Assembly: GCA_963728785.1 (NCBI GenBank)
Contig: CAVSKV010000002.1
Location: forward strand, 1,116,001-1,180,000
From: JAGWRI01 sp963728785
GTDB lineage: Bacteria; Gemmatimonadota; Gemmatimonadetes; Gemmatimonadales; Gemmatimonadaceae
DNA length: 64,000 bases
Direction of reading: 5' to 3'
In this document: positions 15,354 to 25,294 of the stretch, piece by piece
How positions within the stretch are numbered: the first letter of the stretch is position 1
How the letters are laid out: each line of letters opens with the position of its first letter
The notes under the pieces: generated by a model
The model's database searches: none
What the model saw: only the letters and a program-made list of their open reading frames with translations
What the model was told of the DNA's origin: nothing
Position numbers and translations under genes: made by a program

Positions 15354-18300
15354 CTAGGGATTGTTCCGATCGAGAGTGTCGTAGAGGGGACGGGCGGGGG
15401 TCAAAGGCGCCTCCTGCTTCGCCATCGTCACCGCGAGCACGCGCACGTGCGGATCGTCTGGAAGCGTGAGGGTTCTGGCACCGGCCGGCAGGTCCACCGC
15501 GTAGGCGAACAGATACGAATAGGCATACGCCAGGTTCTTGCCATCGGCGCTGTGCTTGTGCGAGGCGAACCACGCGATGGGGGCCCGCTTGATGAAGCCC
15601 GGGGTGAGACTGTCCATCACCTCCAGCATGCGCTGGCGGTTGGCGCCACTGCGGCGGCGGGCCTCCTGGGCCTGGTGGGCCTGAACGACCGCCAGTGTGT
15701 CGCCCCCCGCCACACGCACCGAATCAAGTTGAACCCGGTAGAGCGAGTCGGCGCGGACCCGGAACTGTTCGAAGCGCCGCTGTTGGGCCGCCTGCTCCTC
15801 GGGCGACGGCGGAGGTGCCGGCACTTCCCTGAAGCTCCGGTCGTACCACTGACCGACGAACCCGTCCCACCCCTCGATGTCGAGCGGGGCCTTCACCGTC
15901 CCCACCCTGAACGTGTCCACGCGGTCGCCGCTGTCCGACGCCGCCAGCAGATACACGCGGTCGTAGTCGCCCGCCGGCAAGGCGATGGTCTGGCCGTGCG
16001 CCACCACGGCGTTGGGTAATCCACTCGCCGCCGGCGCCAGGTGGAATTCCACGCCGCCGTAATCAATTTGCGAGGGGAGCATCTCGGCGGGCAGTGCTTC
16101 ACCGGCGGCGTTGAAACCGCCCACCGAATGGGTGCCGTCGTTGCTCGCCACCGCCGCGTCGTAGGCGAGCGGCACGGCCTGGGACGCGGGCGCCGACTCC
16201 TGCGTCGGCGCCGGGCCGAGCTTTACCGCGAAGCTGCGGATCGAGTACGGCGCGAGCGACGTGGCGAGCGTTCCGTTGGCGATCGTGGCCGGTCCCACGG
16301 GCTGCTCCTGGCCGTTCACCTCGCGCGCCGACACCACCGGTGCTGCGAACGTCAGCCGCACGTCCGGCTGCGATCTCCCGCTCATCTCGGTGATCCGCAC
16401 GACGTATTCGCCGCTCGCCTCAGCGTGCTTGAGCGCCATCACGCGCACGCGGCTGTCGTTCACGCGCAGCAGCGAGAACGTGCGCCCCAGCGCCCCGGGG
16501 TGCTTGCCGGTCACGAATACCTTCATCGGATCGTTGAGTCGGTAGCCCTGCCAATCGCTCTGCGCAGCGCGCCAATCGCCGGCGTGGCCCGCCAGCCCGT
16601 ACGTGAACTCATGATGCCCGAAGTCCTGCGACGCCTGATCCGAGTACGAGTATCCCTGCGGGTTCAGGCCCGGCGTGCGCAGCAGCGTGAGCCGGATGGT
16701 GCTGTCGTTCGGCTTGTCCGATCCGTTCTTGTCGTCGGTGAGCACGGTGACACCGTATGCGCCGCCGCGATCGGTGAGATCGATCCACTGGTGCGATGGT
16801 ACTTCGAACTTGCGGTCGTAGGCGTTGCCGCGCTCGATCGTGCCCACGTCCCAGTTGTAGGTGGCCATGCTGTCCGACGCCGTGAACGGGAACGTCGCCT
16901 TGAGCATCGTGGCCGGCATGTGCCAATCGATTGCGTTCCGGAATTCCACGCGCTTGCCGGCGTCGCCGGCCGACAGGCTGACCGTCTGCACGAACGTCGA
17001 GCTGTCCACCGTGCGCGTCACGGTGAGCGACACGCGCACCGGGCCGTCCTCCGAGATGCGGATGTCGGCCCGGCCCTGCGCGTTCACGTACGTGCGCGGC
17101 ACGGCCTCGACCTGTTCAAAATCCATGTTCCACGCCGGCCACTGGGCGGGGCTGTCGGTCAGCAGCGCCAGCCGGATGGGCGACGACAGCAGTTCCCTGT
17201 TCAGCGTCTTGTCATAGATGCTCGAAACGTCGCCCGCATCGTTGAGGGTCACGTGATACTCGGCGTTCTCGAGCGTGCGCGGTGTGACCTTGAGCGCAGA
17301 CGTCGCCGGCGCCGCCGCGGACGGGCGCACGTCGTATACCGCGTATCCCACCGACGGCGCGTCGGCCACGAACAGCACATGGGCCTCGCCCTTCTCCCAC
17401 GCATCGAGTTGGGCCGCCACGGCCTGCCCATCGGGGCCCACCGCGCTCACCCCGCGCGGATCGCGCGCGAACGGCACGGTGGCTTCGACCACCTCCTGCC
17501 GCGCCACGTTCAGTGGATTGTACACCACGACGGGCGTGCCCTGCGTGTCGGTGTTCATCGCGGCGGCCACGGCCTGGCTGCCGCTGGTGAGCACGCTCGC
17601 AAACTGGTTCATCGCGATCACGTCGTCGTTCCAAGCGAACGTATAGGCCCGCGGCGTGGCCGTTCCCGCCGCGAGGTCGTGGAAATGCGCGCCCATGGCC
17701 AGCGTCCACGCGTCGTTGAGCCGCGTCATGGGGTACGACCGTCCGCCCAGCCACTCGGCCGCCACCGATGCCTTCTCGGCGCCGTCGGCGAGCAGTTCCT
17801 CCTCGCGGATCCAGCGCTTCTGATACGCCTGTGACGTGAGCGACCCCGCCGAGTGGTTCTGGAGTTCCATCTCGCCGGAATAGCTCGGCAGCCCGTTGGC
17901 TTCGGCGGGCGTGATGTCCTTGAACATCTGATCGGCCTTCGACGAGATCACGTCGAGCGGACCGTGCGTGTCGACGCTCTTCTCCACTTCGGCCACCGAA
18001 CCCTCGCTCGGGGCACCGCCGGTATCGCCGGTACCGTAGTAGTGATAGTCCGCGTACACCCCGTACTTCTGCCCGTCGCGGTCCACGCGATTGATCCACG
18101 TCGTGTCGGTGGCCAGGTCCTCCGTCACGTTGCCGCTGTAGCTGCCGGGGTTCAGCGCCGCGATCACGCTGCTGCCGTCGGGGCCGATCCACCGTCCGAC
18201 GTTGAAAGGCACGCCCTTCCCTTCCAATCCCACCGGCGTGCTCGGCTGATCGGGCACCGATGAGCCCCAGGTGAGCTTCTGCGTGGAGAAGCCCTTGATG

Positions 18301-18902
18301 CCGGCGTGCGCCAGGATCGTGGGCAGCGACCAGGGAAAGCCGAAGCAATCGGGGAGCATGAACTCCTCGCTCGCCACGCCGAATTCGCGTCGGAAGAATT
18401 CATTCCCGTACAGGATCTGGCGCATGATGGCTTCGGCCGACGGTGCATTCACGTCGCCCTCTTCCACCGACGACCCGGCGGGGAACCATTGACCGGAGGC
18501 GACGTAGGTCTTCAGCCGCGCGTAGTCGAGCGGCCAGTATTCCTTCATCATCCGGTAGCGGTTGGCGCCACTGAAGTTGAACACGTAGTGCGGATACTTG
18601 GCGAACAGCGCGAAGTTGTCGTGGAGTGTCTTGGGCAGGAATTCGTCGATCACCTGGGGGTATTCCCAGCGCCACTCCGTGTCGAGATGCGCGTAGCCCA
18701 CCACGTACAGGGTGGGATCCTTGGCCACGTCGGGCCCGAGGCGCAGCGCGTCGCGGGGCGCGGCGGCGGGCACAGGCACGTGCCCCGCCGGCGTTCGTAT
18801 GGAGTCGGCGGCGGGCTCTTGAGCGTTCGCCGAGCGGGTGAAGACGCCCAGTGTAAGCGCGAGCGCGGCGAGCGTGCCGGCGCGACGGATGGCATGGCGC
18901 AT
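15354..18902 (-). CDS. Exported glycoside hydrolase family 38 alpha-mannosidase-like protein
   Basis: 1182 aa from the ATG at 18902, chosen because it starts a clear signal peptide (ending near SANAQEP). GH38 marks: zinc ligands H72 and D74 in YAHLDTEWRWEYP, WFPAGSSVEEGD, and the nucleophile D185 in FMLPDCFGFPWSLP. The rest covers the three-helix bundle and beta-sandwich domains, and the C-terminus (about 980-1182) carries an extra beta-rich region with PPPSPEEQAAQQRR. It removes alpha-linked mannose from glycans or glycoproteins, probably in the periplasm or outside. A -35/-10 pair precedes it. SusC/SusD and an alpha-galactosidase-like gene lie within 25 kb. Confidence 0.88.
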   Translation of the reverse strand: MRHAIRRAGTLAALALTLGVFTRSANAQEPAADSIRTPAGHVPVPAAAPRDALRLGPDVAKDPTLYVVGYAHLDTEWRWEYPQVIDEFLPKTLHDNFALFAKYPHYVFNFSGANRYRMMKEYWPLDYARLKTYVASGQWFPAGSSVEEGDVNAPSAEAIMRQILYGNEFFRREFGVASEEFMLPDCFGFPWSLPTILAHAGIKGFSTQKLTWGSSVPDQPSTPVGLEGKGVPFNVGRWIGPDGSSVIAALNPGSYSGNVTEDLATDTTWINRVDRDGQKYGVYADYHYYGTGDTGGAPSEGSVAEVEKSVDTHGPLDVISSKADQMFKDITPAEANGLPSYSGEMELQNHSAGSLTSQAYQKRWIREEELLADGAEKASVAAEWLGGRSYPMTRLNDAWTLAMGAHFHDLAAGTATPRAYTFAWNDDVIAMNQFASVLTSGSQAVAAAMNTDTQGTPVVVYNPLNVARQEVVEATVPFARDPRGVSAVGPDGQAVAAQLDAWEKGEAHVLFVADAPSVGYAVYDVRPSAAAPATSALKVTPRTLENAEYHVTLNDAGDVSSIYDKTLNRELLSSPIRLALLTDSPAQWPAWNMDFEQVEAVPRTYVNAQGRADIRISEDGPVRVSLTVTRTVDSSTFVQTVSLSAGDAGKRVEFRNAIDWHMPATMLKATFPFTASDSMATYNWDVGTIERGNAYDRKFEVPSHQWIDLTDRGGAYGVTVLTDDKNGSDKPNDSTIRLTLLRTPGLNPQGYSYSDQASQDFGHHEFTYGLAGHAGDWRAAQSDWQGYRLNDPMKVFVTGKHPGALGRTFSLLRVNDSRVRVMALKHAEASGEYVVRITEMSGRSQPDVRLTFAAPVVSAREVNGQEQPVGPATIANGTLATSLAPYSIRSFAVKLGPAPTQESAPASQAVPLAYDAAVASNDGTHSVGGFNAAGEALPAEMLPSQIDYGGVEFHLAPAASGLPNAVVAHGQTIALPAGDYDRVYLLAASDSGDRVDTFRVGTVKAPLDIEGWDGFVGQWYDRSFREVPAPPPSPEEQAAQQRRFEQFRVRADSLYRVQLDSVRVAGGDTLAVVQAHQAQEARRRSGANRQRMLEVMDSLTPGFIKRAPIAWFASHKHSADGKNLAYAYSYLFAYAVDLPAGARTLTLPDDPHVRVLAVTMAKQEAPLTPARPLYDTLDRNNP

Positions 18903-18985
18903 GATGATTCGGCCTCGTGGAGTGCAGTCGGGCGCGACCAGCCGCCCCGATCGATTGGTTCGCGGGCGGCGGACCCACTTTGGCG

Positions 18986-19014
18986 AACCTACGACGCGTG
19001 CCACATCCTCACAA
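18986..19014 (-). promoter_or_regulatory. Candidate promoter of the GH38 gene
   Basis: Minus-strand TTGTGA (19014-19009), a 17-bp spacer and TAGGTT (18991-18986), about 85 bases upstream of the start. Confidence 0.35.
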
Positions 19015-19141
19015 CTGCCATTGGCATCAGGGCTCCGTCGGGCGCCTGATGTCGGAGCGCTGGGTGACGAGTTCGGTCATTACGAGACGCGCGCGGCCCT
19101 GCTCGGCATACGGTCGCCGGGCCGGGCCGCGCGCAAGGCCG

Positions 19142-22100
19142 CTAGCTGTTCCCGCCCCCGCCCCCACCCCCACCGCTCTTCTGCGGCGGTAGCGGCTTGA
19201 TCCGCTTGCCCCACATCGCGGGAGGCGGCTCGGTTGTGTCGCGTTGCACCGGATGCGCCGCCAGCTGCTGGAGCGCCACCTCCACCGCCGTCTCCAGCTG
19301 CTTGTCGTGGCCCGCAATCATGTCCTTGGGCCAGTCCTCGACGTCCACGTCCGGTGTGACGCCCTCGTTCTCGACGTGCCACTTCCGGTCCGTGCCGAAG
19401 AAACCGCCGCGCGGCGCGATGGCCGAGCCGCCGTCGACGAAGGTCGGCGTGTCGGCCGTGTGCACGAGGCCGCCCCACGTCCGCTTGCCCACCAGCGTGC
19501 CGATCTTGCGATACTTGAACATGTATGGCATCAGGTCGCCGCCCGAGCCGGCCATCTCGTTGATGATCATCACCTTCGGCCCCCAGATGCCGGCCGCCGG
19601 GCTGGTGAACGGCACCCGGTCGCCCGCCACGTTGTTGAAGTAGCCATCGAAGGTGCGCTGCAGCACGTCGATGATGTAGTCGGCCGCCTGTCCGCCGCCG
19701 TTGTACCGCTCGTCGATGATCGCCGCCTTCTTGTCCTGCTGTGAGAAGTAGTAGCGGTTGAAGCTGGTGTAGCCCGGCTGCCCCGTGTTCGGCAGGTACA
19801 CGTACGCCAGCTGTCCGTGCGACAGCGAGTCGACGATGCGGCGGTTGTTCTCCACCCAGGCACGCGTGCGCAGCGTCTGCTCGTTGGCCACCGGGATCAC
19901 GGTGACGTCGTGCGCGCCCTCGGCCGTCGGCCGGGCGTTGACCGCCAGCACCGTCTGCTGGTTGGCCGTGCCATCGAGCAGGCGGTAGATGTTGTCGGTG
20001 CCCGCCAGGTCCTGCCCGTTGACGGCGACGATGTAGTCGCCCACGTGCACGTCCAGGCCGGGCTCCGCCAGCGGCGCCCGGAGGTCCGGGTTCCAGCTCT
20101 CGTTGTCGTAGATCTTGGTGATCCGGTAGCGCCCGTTCTGCACCGAGAAGTCCGCGCCCAGCAGACCCGTCGTCGTCTGCGGCACCTCGGGCATGTCGCC
20201 GCCGCGCACGTACGAGTGCCCAATGGCGATCTCGGCGCCCATCATGTCCATGAGATAGTTCAGATCGGCGCGGTGGTTCACGTAGGGCAGCAGCGCGCCG
20301 TACATCTCCTTGTCGCGGTTCCAGTCGGTGCCGTGCAGGGTCGGCTGGTACAGGAAGTCCCGCTGGTTGCGCCAGTCGGCATAGAAGATCTGCCTGAACT
20401 CCGCCTTCGGATCGAGGAACATGCGGAGCGTCGCGTCGAGCCGTCCCTGGTTGGCCTGGGGCGGATTGCGGTCGGCGTCGACGATGAACAACGACGGACC
20501 TGCGCCGCCGGCCGCACCGCGGCCACCGCGGCCACCACCACCACCGCCGCGATAGAGCAGCTTGTGGCCATCGAGGCTCACGTCGTAGTCGGCGACGCCG
20601 GTGAGGAACGCCGCCGCACGACGGTCGCTGAGGCGGTAGCGCTGGAGCGTCGAGCCATCACCTGCGCCCCCGCGGCCGCCCCGGCCGCCTGCACCGGCTT
20701 CGATGTAGTACACCGTGCCCGCCGCACCCGACCGGAGGCGCGAATACTGCGCTTCGGGAACGCCCGGAATGGCGAGGATCCGGCTCTGCAGGTCATCGAA
20801 GTCGATCGATACGGTGACCGGCGCGCGCGCCGCGCGCGGCGCCGGCGCCGCGGCGGCCTCTTCGCCGCCGGCCGCGCCCCCGAAGCCACCGCGTCCGGCC
20901 CCCCGCCCACCGCGACCACCACCGCCACCACCGGCCGCCGGCTGGCCGTTCTCGTCGTCGCTCTGCGGCGTGAAGGGCGTCGTGTCGCTCTTGCTCAGCA
21001 CCGTCAAATACAGTCCGAACGTCTCGGTGTGATCGTAGTTCGACATGTCGAGCCACTGCGACTTGAGCCCGAAGTCGGTCGACGCCAGGAACCAGAGGTA
21101 CTTGCCGTTCACGTCCCAGGCTGGCGACATCGCGTCCGCCAGGCCGTCGGTCGCCTGGTGCGTCTTCCCGTCGGTCATGTCGTACACGAAGATCGCTTTG
21201 TACAACGAATTGAGGTGCGCCGCGTAGGCGATGAACTTCGAATCGGGGCTCCACACAGGGTCCATGGTGCGGGTGGGCACCATCCACGGATCGTTGCCCA
21301 CCTGCTTGGTCTCGCCGCTGGCCACGTCCAGCACCCAGAGGTGCAGGTTGGTGTCCGTGTACAGGATGTACTTGCCGTCGGGTGACCACGCCGGCGTGAA
21401 GTAGTGCGTCGGATGTGGCAGATTGATGAACCGCGGCGGCTTAAGGCCTTCCTGGTCGCGGATGACGAGCTGGAACTCGCCCGACTGGTCGCTGAAGTAG
21501 GCGATCGACTTGCCGTCGGGGCTCCACACCGGGTTCCGCTCGGCGGCGCCGCTGGTGTTGGTCAGGTTGCGCACGTTGCCGTTCTCGGCGGGAATGGTGA
21601 AGATCTCGCCCCGCGCCTCGACCACCGCGCGCTTGCCGGTGGGGGAGATCGACATGTCGGCGATGAGCCGCGACACGTCCTCCCAGTGCGGCATCATCCA
21701 CGGGAAGTCGCCCGTGGCGATGATGTTGACGATGTGCTCCTTGCCCGTCTTCGGATCGAGTTCGTGGATGTAGCCCGCCTGGTCGAACACCACGGCGCCG
21801 TCGTTGGCGTCGAGCGTCTTCACGTCGTAGTCGGCGAAGTCGGTCGCCTGGGTGAGCTTCTTCGAGGCGGGGTCGTACGACCAGACGTTCTCGACGCCGT
21901 CACGGTCGGAGATGAAGTACACCGTGCCGCCGACCCACGCCGGATCGATGTCCTTGGAGTCCTTCCACGGCGGGGTGACCACGTCGTAGGTCTTGAGATC
22001 AATGATCCAGATGGGACGGTTCTGGCCGCCGCGGTAGTTGCGGCGCTCCTCGTCCCACGAGTTGTTCATGCGGTAGGCCACGAACCGGCCGTCCGGCGAA

Positions 22101-22612
22101 ATGTGCCCCTGATAGGCCCGCGGCATCGGCATCTGCTCGGGTGCGCCTCCTTCGAGCGGTACCGTCCAGAAGCGCGGCGCACCCGTGGGCGCCTCCGTGG
22201 CCCGCGACGACGAGAACACGACGCGCTTACCGTCGGGGGTCCACCCGGTCACGTTGTCGGCGCCCGGATGCCAGGTCAGGCGCTTGGGCTCGCCCCCCGT
22301 AGCCGGCACGACGTAGACGTCGGCGTTGCCTTCGTACGTGCCGGTGAACGCGATGAGCTTGCCGTCGGGCGAGAACTTCGGGCCGTCGGTGGTGCCTTGG
22401 AAGCTCGTGAGCCGCTGGGCGGCGCCGCCGGCGCGGCTGACCACCCAGATGTTCTCGGCGTAGGCGAACGCGATCTGGGTGGCGCTGACCGTGGGCGAGC
22501 GGAGCATCCGGGTCTGGGCGCCGGCGTTGCGCGTAGAGAGAGGAAGAACGATCGCCAGCGCGAGCGCCGCGAATGGGAGGGGGCGCGTGATGGGACGGTG
22601 GATTCTGGACAT
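19142..22612 (-). CDS. Tricorn-like S41 family protease, exported
   Basis: 1156 aa from the ATG at 22612, with a signal peptide ending near NAGAQTR. Residues about 30-480 are WD40/tricorn-type propeller repeats (FSPDGKLIAFTG, WTPDGKRVVFSS, WSPDGKSIAYFSD). After a Gly/Arg-rich linker and a second propeller portion comes a PDZ domain (about 860-950: LDVHVGDYIVAVNGQDL), then the S41 core with the catalytic serine about S1023 in NEMAGSGGDLMPYMF and GKRTWGG. Archaeal tricorn degrades peptides from the proteasome; bacterial exported relatives probably degrade extracellular or periplasmic peptides. It is upstream of the GH38 gene on the same strand with 239 bases between. Confidence 0.9.
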   Translation of the reverse strand: MSRIHRPITRPLPFAALALAIVLPLSTRNAGAQTRMLRSPTVSATQIAFAYAENIWVVSRAGGAAQRLTSFQGTTDGPKFSPDGKLIAFTGTYEGNADVYVVPATGGEPKRLTWHPGADNVTGWTPDGKRVVFSSSRATEAPTGAPRFWTVPLEGGAPEQMPMPRAYQGHISPDGRFVAYRMNNSWDEERRNYRGGQNRPIWIIDLKTYDVVTPPWKDSKDIDPAWVGGTVYFISDRDGVENVWSYDPASKKLTQATDFADYDVKTLDANDGAVVFDQAGYIHELDPKTGKEHIVNIIATGDFPWMMPHWEDVSRLIADMSISPTGKRAVVEARGEIFTIPAENGNVRNLTNTSGAAERNPVWSPDGKSIAYFSDQSGEFQLVIRDQEGLKPPRFINLPHPTHYFTPAWSPDGKYILYTDTNLHLWVLDVASGETKQVGNDPWMVPTRTMDPVWSPDSKFIAYAAHLNSLYKAIFVYDMTDGKTHQATDGLADAMSPAWDVNGKYLWFLASTDFGLKSQWLDMSNYDHTETFGLYLTVLSKSDTTPFTPQSDDENGQPAAGGGGGGRGGRGAGRGGFGGAAGGEEAAAAPAPRAARAPVTVSIDFDDLQSRILAIPGVPEAQYSRLRSGAAGTVYYIEAGAGGRGGRGGAGDGSTLQRYRLSDRRAAAFLTGVADYDVSLDGHKLLYRGGGGGGRGGRGAAGGAGPSLFIVDADRNPPQANQGRLDATLRMFLDPKAEFRQIFYADWRNQRDFLYQPTLHGTDWNRDKEMYGALLPYVNHRADLNYLMDMMGAEIAIGHSYVRGGDMPEVPQTTTGLLGADFSVQNGRYRITKIYDNESWNPDLRAPLAEPGLDVHVGDYIVAVNGQDLAGTDNIYRLLDGTANQQTVLAVNARPTAEGAHDVTVIPVANEQTLRTRAWVENNRRIVDSLSHGQLAYVYLPNTGQPGYTSFNRYYFSQQDKKAAIIDERYNGGGQAADYIIDVLQRTFDGYFNNVAGDRVPFTSPAAGIWGPKVMIINEMAGSGGDLMPYMFKYRKIGTLVGKRTWGGLVHTADTPTFVDGGSAIAPRGGFFGTDRKWHVENEGVTPDVDVEDWPKDMIAGHDKQLETAVEVALQQLAAHPVQRDTTEPPPAMWGKRIKPLPPQKSGGGGGGGGNS

Positions 22613-22864
22613 GAGGTGGCACCGTACGGGGTTCTCGCGCGCGGCGCCGCCCCTGGCGGGCGAGCCCGGTCGCACGCGATCGCGTTAAGCATGATGCGGC
22701 GTGCCGGAATCGGCTAGAGCATCATAGCTCCTGGTCCTGGGCTCGTAGCTTTAGCCCGCCCCGTCGCGCCGCTGAGGGTGAGCCGAGGCGGACGCGCGAC
22801 TCTTCCGCGGCGGCCTACGGACCCGTATGCTATCCCTTATTCCCTATCCGCAAGGAGTGTTTTC
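22613..22864. other. Divergent intergenic region
   Basis: Between the S41 protease (minus) and a lipoprotein gene (plus). It holds short TATCC repeats just before the lipoprotein ribosome site (TATCCC, TATTCCC, TATCCG at about 22831-22855), but no -35/-10 pair good enough to call. Confidence 0.3.
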
Positions 22865-23404
22865 GTGCGCTTCAACAAACTACGTGCCGCGTCGATCGGC
22901 CTGCTGGCCCTGGCCGCGAGCGGATGCGCGTCGAGCCAGGGGGGCGCCGGGTCCGAGTCCGTCGCCGCCGACGCGGCTTCGGGCAAGCTCGGGCCCGCCA
23001 TGCTCCAATGGTCCGGAAACTTCCGCCCGACGCAGCAGCAGACCAGTTCGATCAGCATACGGGGTCGAAACCAGGCGTCGGGAACGGTGCTACTCACCGC
23101 ACAGGGTCCGGCACAGATGCGCGTCCAGATAACGGCCAGCCTTCCGGTCACCGATCCCGTTCGCCTGCCCTGGTCTATCGCCGCGGGGGCTTGCGGCTCC
23201 AATGCCATTCCGCTCCTGACCGTCCCGCAATTTCCCGCGATCCCGGTGAGCAATGGCCAGGCCACCCTCGACGAGGTACTTCCGCTAGCCCTTCCGACGG
23301 TGGGAACGTACCATGTCAACGTGTTCAACTACGGCACGAACGGTTCGGACGAATCCGACGTGCTGGCCTGCGCCAACCTGACCATCGGACGGCGCGGCAG
23401 CTGA
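22865..23404 (+). CDS. Hypothetical lipoprotein
   Basis: 179 aa from the GTG at 22865, with AAGGAG eight bases upstream. The signal peptide ends in the lipobox LAASGC (C at about residue 21). The mature part is beta-rich with regular hydrophobic alternation (VLLTAQGPAQMRVQI, GTYHVNVFNYGTNG) and resembles a small beta-sandwich; no family was recognised. Two cysteines (in GACGSN and VLACANL) could form a disulfide. It is monocistronic, closed by a strong hairpin. Confidence 0.78.
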   Translation: MRFNKLRAASIGLLALAASGCASSQGGAGSESVAADAASGKLGPAMLQWSGNFRPTQQQTSSISIRGRNQASGTVLLTAQGPAQMRVQITASLPVTDPVRLPWSIAAGACGSNAIPLLTVPQFPAIPVSNGQATLDEVLPLALPTVGTYHVNVFNYGTNGSDESDVLACANLTIGRRGS

Positions 23405-23453
23405 GCCGGGGCCTCCTCCCCAGAGAGTGCACGAAGACGATGGCCGAATACAG

Positions 23454-23491
23454 CAATCGGGCGCATACCGGATTCGGTATGCGCCCGATTG
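23454..23491. terminator. Strong bidirectional terminator
   Basis: A perfect 17-bp stem (CAATCGGGCGCATACCG and its complement) with a four-base loop GATT lies between the convergent lipoprotein and SusD genes. A T tract is poor on either side, but stem length and position make it the terminator for both. Confidence 0.7.
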
Positions 23492-23521
23492 GTACTACGG
23501 GTGTAAGGTGTCAGGTCCTGC

Positions 23522-25264
23522 CTAGAACTGCGTGGTTGCCCGTGTCGGGTGCGTAATGACCTTGGGACTCGGCAGCTGCATCGTGGTGCCGTTGGGCATA
23601 TTGAGCGTCCTCCATGGACCGGCTTCGAACTTGCTCACGTTGAACGCCAACTGCTGCCCGGCCCCGCCCGCGGACACGAAGTTCATGTCCGGAAGCCCCA
23701 CGCCGCCGAACGTATAGACCGGCAGATTGTCCGTCTGGAGTTCCTGGGCCGGCACCGGGAGGTGCCGAACCGTGCCAGCCTGCAGCTGATCCATGCCACG
23801 CAGGGCGAAGAACCCGTAGCCGTCCGTGCCTACGCATTCCACTTCCAGCTCGTACGTGATCGCCTGCAGGAAGCTGGCGGTGCTGGTGGACGCGGTAAGC
23901 GGTGTCAGACCACCCTTACCCACTCGCGTGTTGTTCACCAGCTGGGCCGCCGTGGCGAGGCTGCCGCCCGTACGGACGAGCGCTTCGGCCTGCAACAGGT
24001 CGTTCTCGGCCGCCAGCACCATCGGTGCCGGTCCGATCTGCGGGTTATCCGACTGGTACGAATAGTTGATGTACCGGGTGTGGTAGTATGGACTCTGCAT
24101 ATAGATGCCACGGGCCGCACTGCCTTGGACCTGGCCCGCGTACTGGAAGTCCTTATTGTCGTCCACACCTGCCACCCAACCGTTGACGTTCGTCGTGTCG
24201 ATGCCCAACCGGCCATCCATCGGGGCCTGCGGGGCCCACACGGCGTAGTAGGCGGACAACGGGCTAGTGGGTAACCCTGTGTACTGGCTCGGCACGTTGG
24301 GCGCCATCTGGCTGACCAGCTTCAGGTCGATCATCATCCAGCTTGGCAGATCGAAGTACGAAACGAAATCGCTCCACCAGTTGTTGTAATCGCCAATGAC
24401 GCTGAAGTCGAATGGCGTACCAGCGCCCGTCGAGCCGGCGCCGATGCCCTTCTTGGCATACGCGAGCACCGCTGCCCAGTTCGCCGTCCCGGCCTCGGCT
24501 GCCGTGCGGGGCATATATGCCAGCAACTGCGCGCCCCACGTATTGGCGAGGGCGTTGAGCACGCCCGACGAAGCGCCCGCTCCAATCGGGTTGCCCACGC
24601 TGTACGAACCGCCCGGCGGAACCACGGAGACCGGGAATTCCGAGGTCGTGTACGTATAGCTCTGGCTCGCGGTTGCCGCGATGAGCGCATCGATCTTGCC
24701 CTGCGCGAACGTCGCCATGTTCGTGTACGGTGCGAACGCCGGCACGCCAGTGGTCTCGTCCACCGGGAACGCCTGGTTGTACACCAGGGCCAACTCCATC
24801 AGTGCACCAGCCTGCGCGAACTGCGCCAGGGCCTGGTACTTGGCCGTGCCACCGGGCAATACCACGCCATTGTTGACGGCGCGGAGCACGTCGTTCGCCT
24901 GCCCGAGCGCTCCGTACTGGCTGTTCCAGGGATCGTACGCCACTTCGGCGTCGCCGCTCGACGTGTTGTTGTTGTAGGCGATGCGCGGCTGAAGATTGTT
25001 GAACCGCGCTCCGAAGTTGCCGTAGTTCATCGTCATCAGATCGCCGGTCACGTTGAGCATGACCCAGGGATCAACTTGCGTGGCGCCGAGATACCATGAA
25101 TGGATCGCGGACGAGGCAAGATTCTGGACGTCGCTCGGGTTGGCCACCGCGCGAGCCACGTCGGGGTTGTTGGGGTTGGTGACGTTGAGGTCCTGACTGC
25201 AGGCGGCGCATACGAGCAATGCCGCCCCCGTCAACACCGCGCCCACCGTTCGATGCATATGCAT
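23522..25264 (-). CDS. SusD/RagB-family outer-membrane lipoprotein
   Basis: 580 aa from the ATG at 25264 (GGAG nine bases upstream; an earlier ATG at 25279 is possible). Lipobox ending at C22 (LLVCAAC). SusD-type features: QDLNVTNPNNPD at the mature start, TPR-like helices, FAQAGALMELALVYNQAF and, near the end, YELEVECVGTDGYGFFALRGMDQL. It should form a lid over the SusC barrel encoded immediately upstream (gap 30 bases) and capture an oligomeric nutrient at the cell surface. The substrate is not readable from sequence; nearby GH38, alpha-galactosidase-like and peptidase genes allow glycan or glycopeptide. Confidence 0.9.
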   Translation of the reverse strand: MHMHRTVGAVLTGAALLVCAACSQDLNVTNPNNPDVARAVANPSDVQNLASSAIHSWYLGATQVDPWVMLNVTGDLMTMNYGNFGARFNNLQPRIAYNNNTSSGDAEVAYDPWNSQYGALGQANDVLRAVNNGVVLPGGTAKYQALAQFAQAGALMELALVYNQAFPVDETTGVPAFAPYTNMATFAQGKIDALIAATASQSYTYTTSEFPVSVVPPGGSYSVGNPIGAGASSGVLNALANTWGAQLLAYMPRTAAEAGTANWAAVLAYAKKGIGAGSTGAGTPFDFSVIGDYNNWWSDFVSYFDLPSWMMIDLKLVSQMAPNVPSQYTGLPTSPLSAYYAVWAPQAPMDGRLGIDTTNVNGWVAGVDDNKDFQYAGQVQGSAARGIYMQSPYYHTRYINYSYQSDNPQIGPAPMVLAAENDLLQAEALVRTGGSLATAAQLVNNTRVGKGGLTPLTASTSTASFLQAITYELEVECVGTDGYGFFALRGMDQLQAGTVRHLPVPAQELQTDNLPVYTFGGVGLPDMNFVSAGGAGQQLAFNVSKFEAGPWRTLNMPNGTTMQLPSPKVITHPTRATTQF

Positions 25265-25294
25265 TAGTGTCTGCTCCATGAATGGGCGGTAGGG

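Noticed and set aside
16041..17834. Open frame of about 600 codons on the plus strand opposite the GH38 gene
   Set aside because: Composition is Arg/His/Val-rich without motifs, while the opposite strand carries a full GH38 enzyme with catalytic residues.
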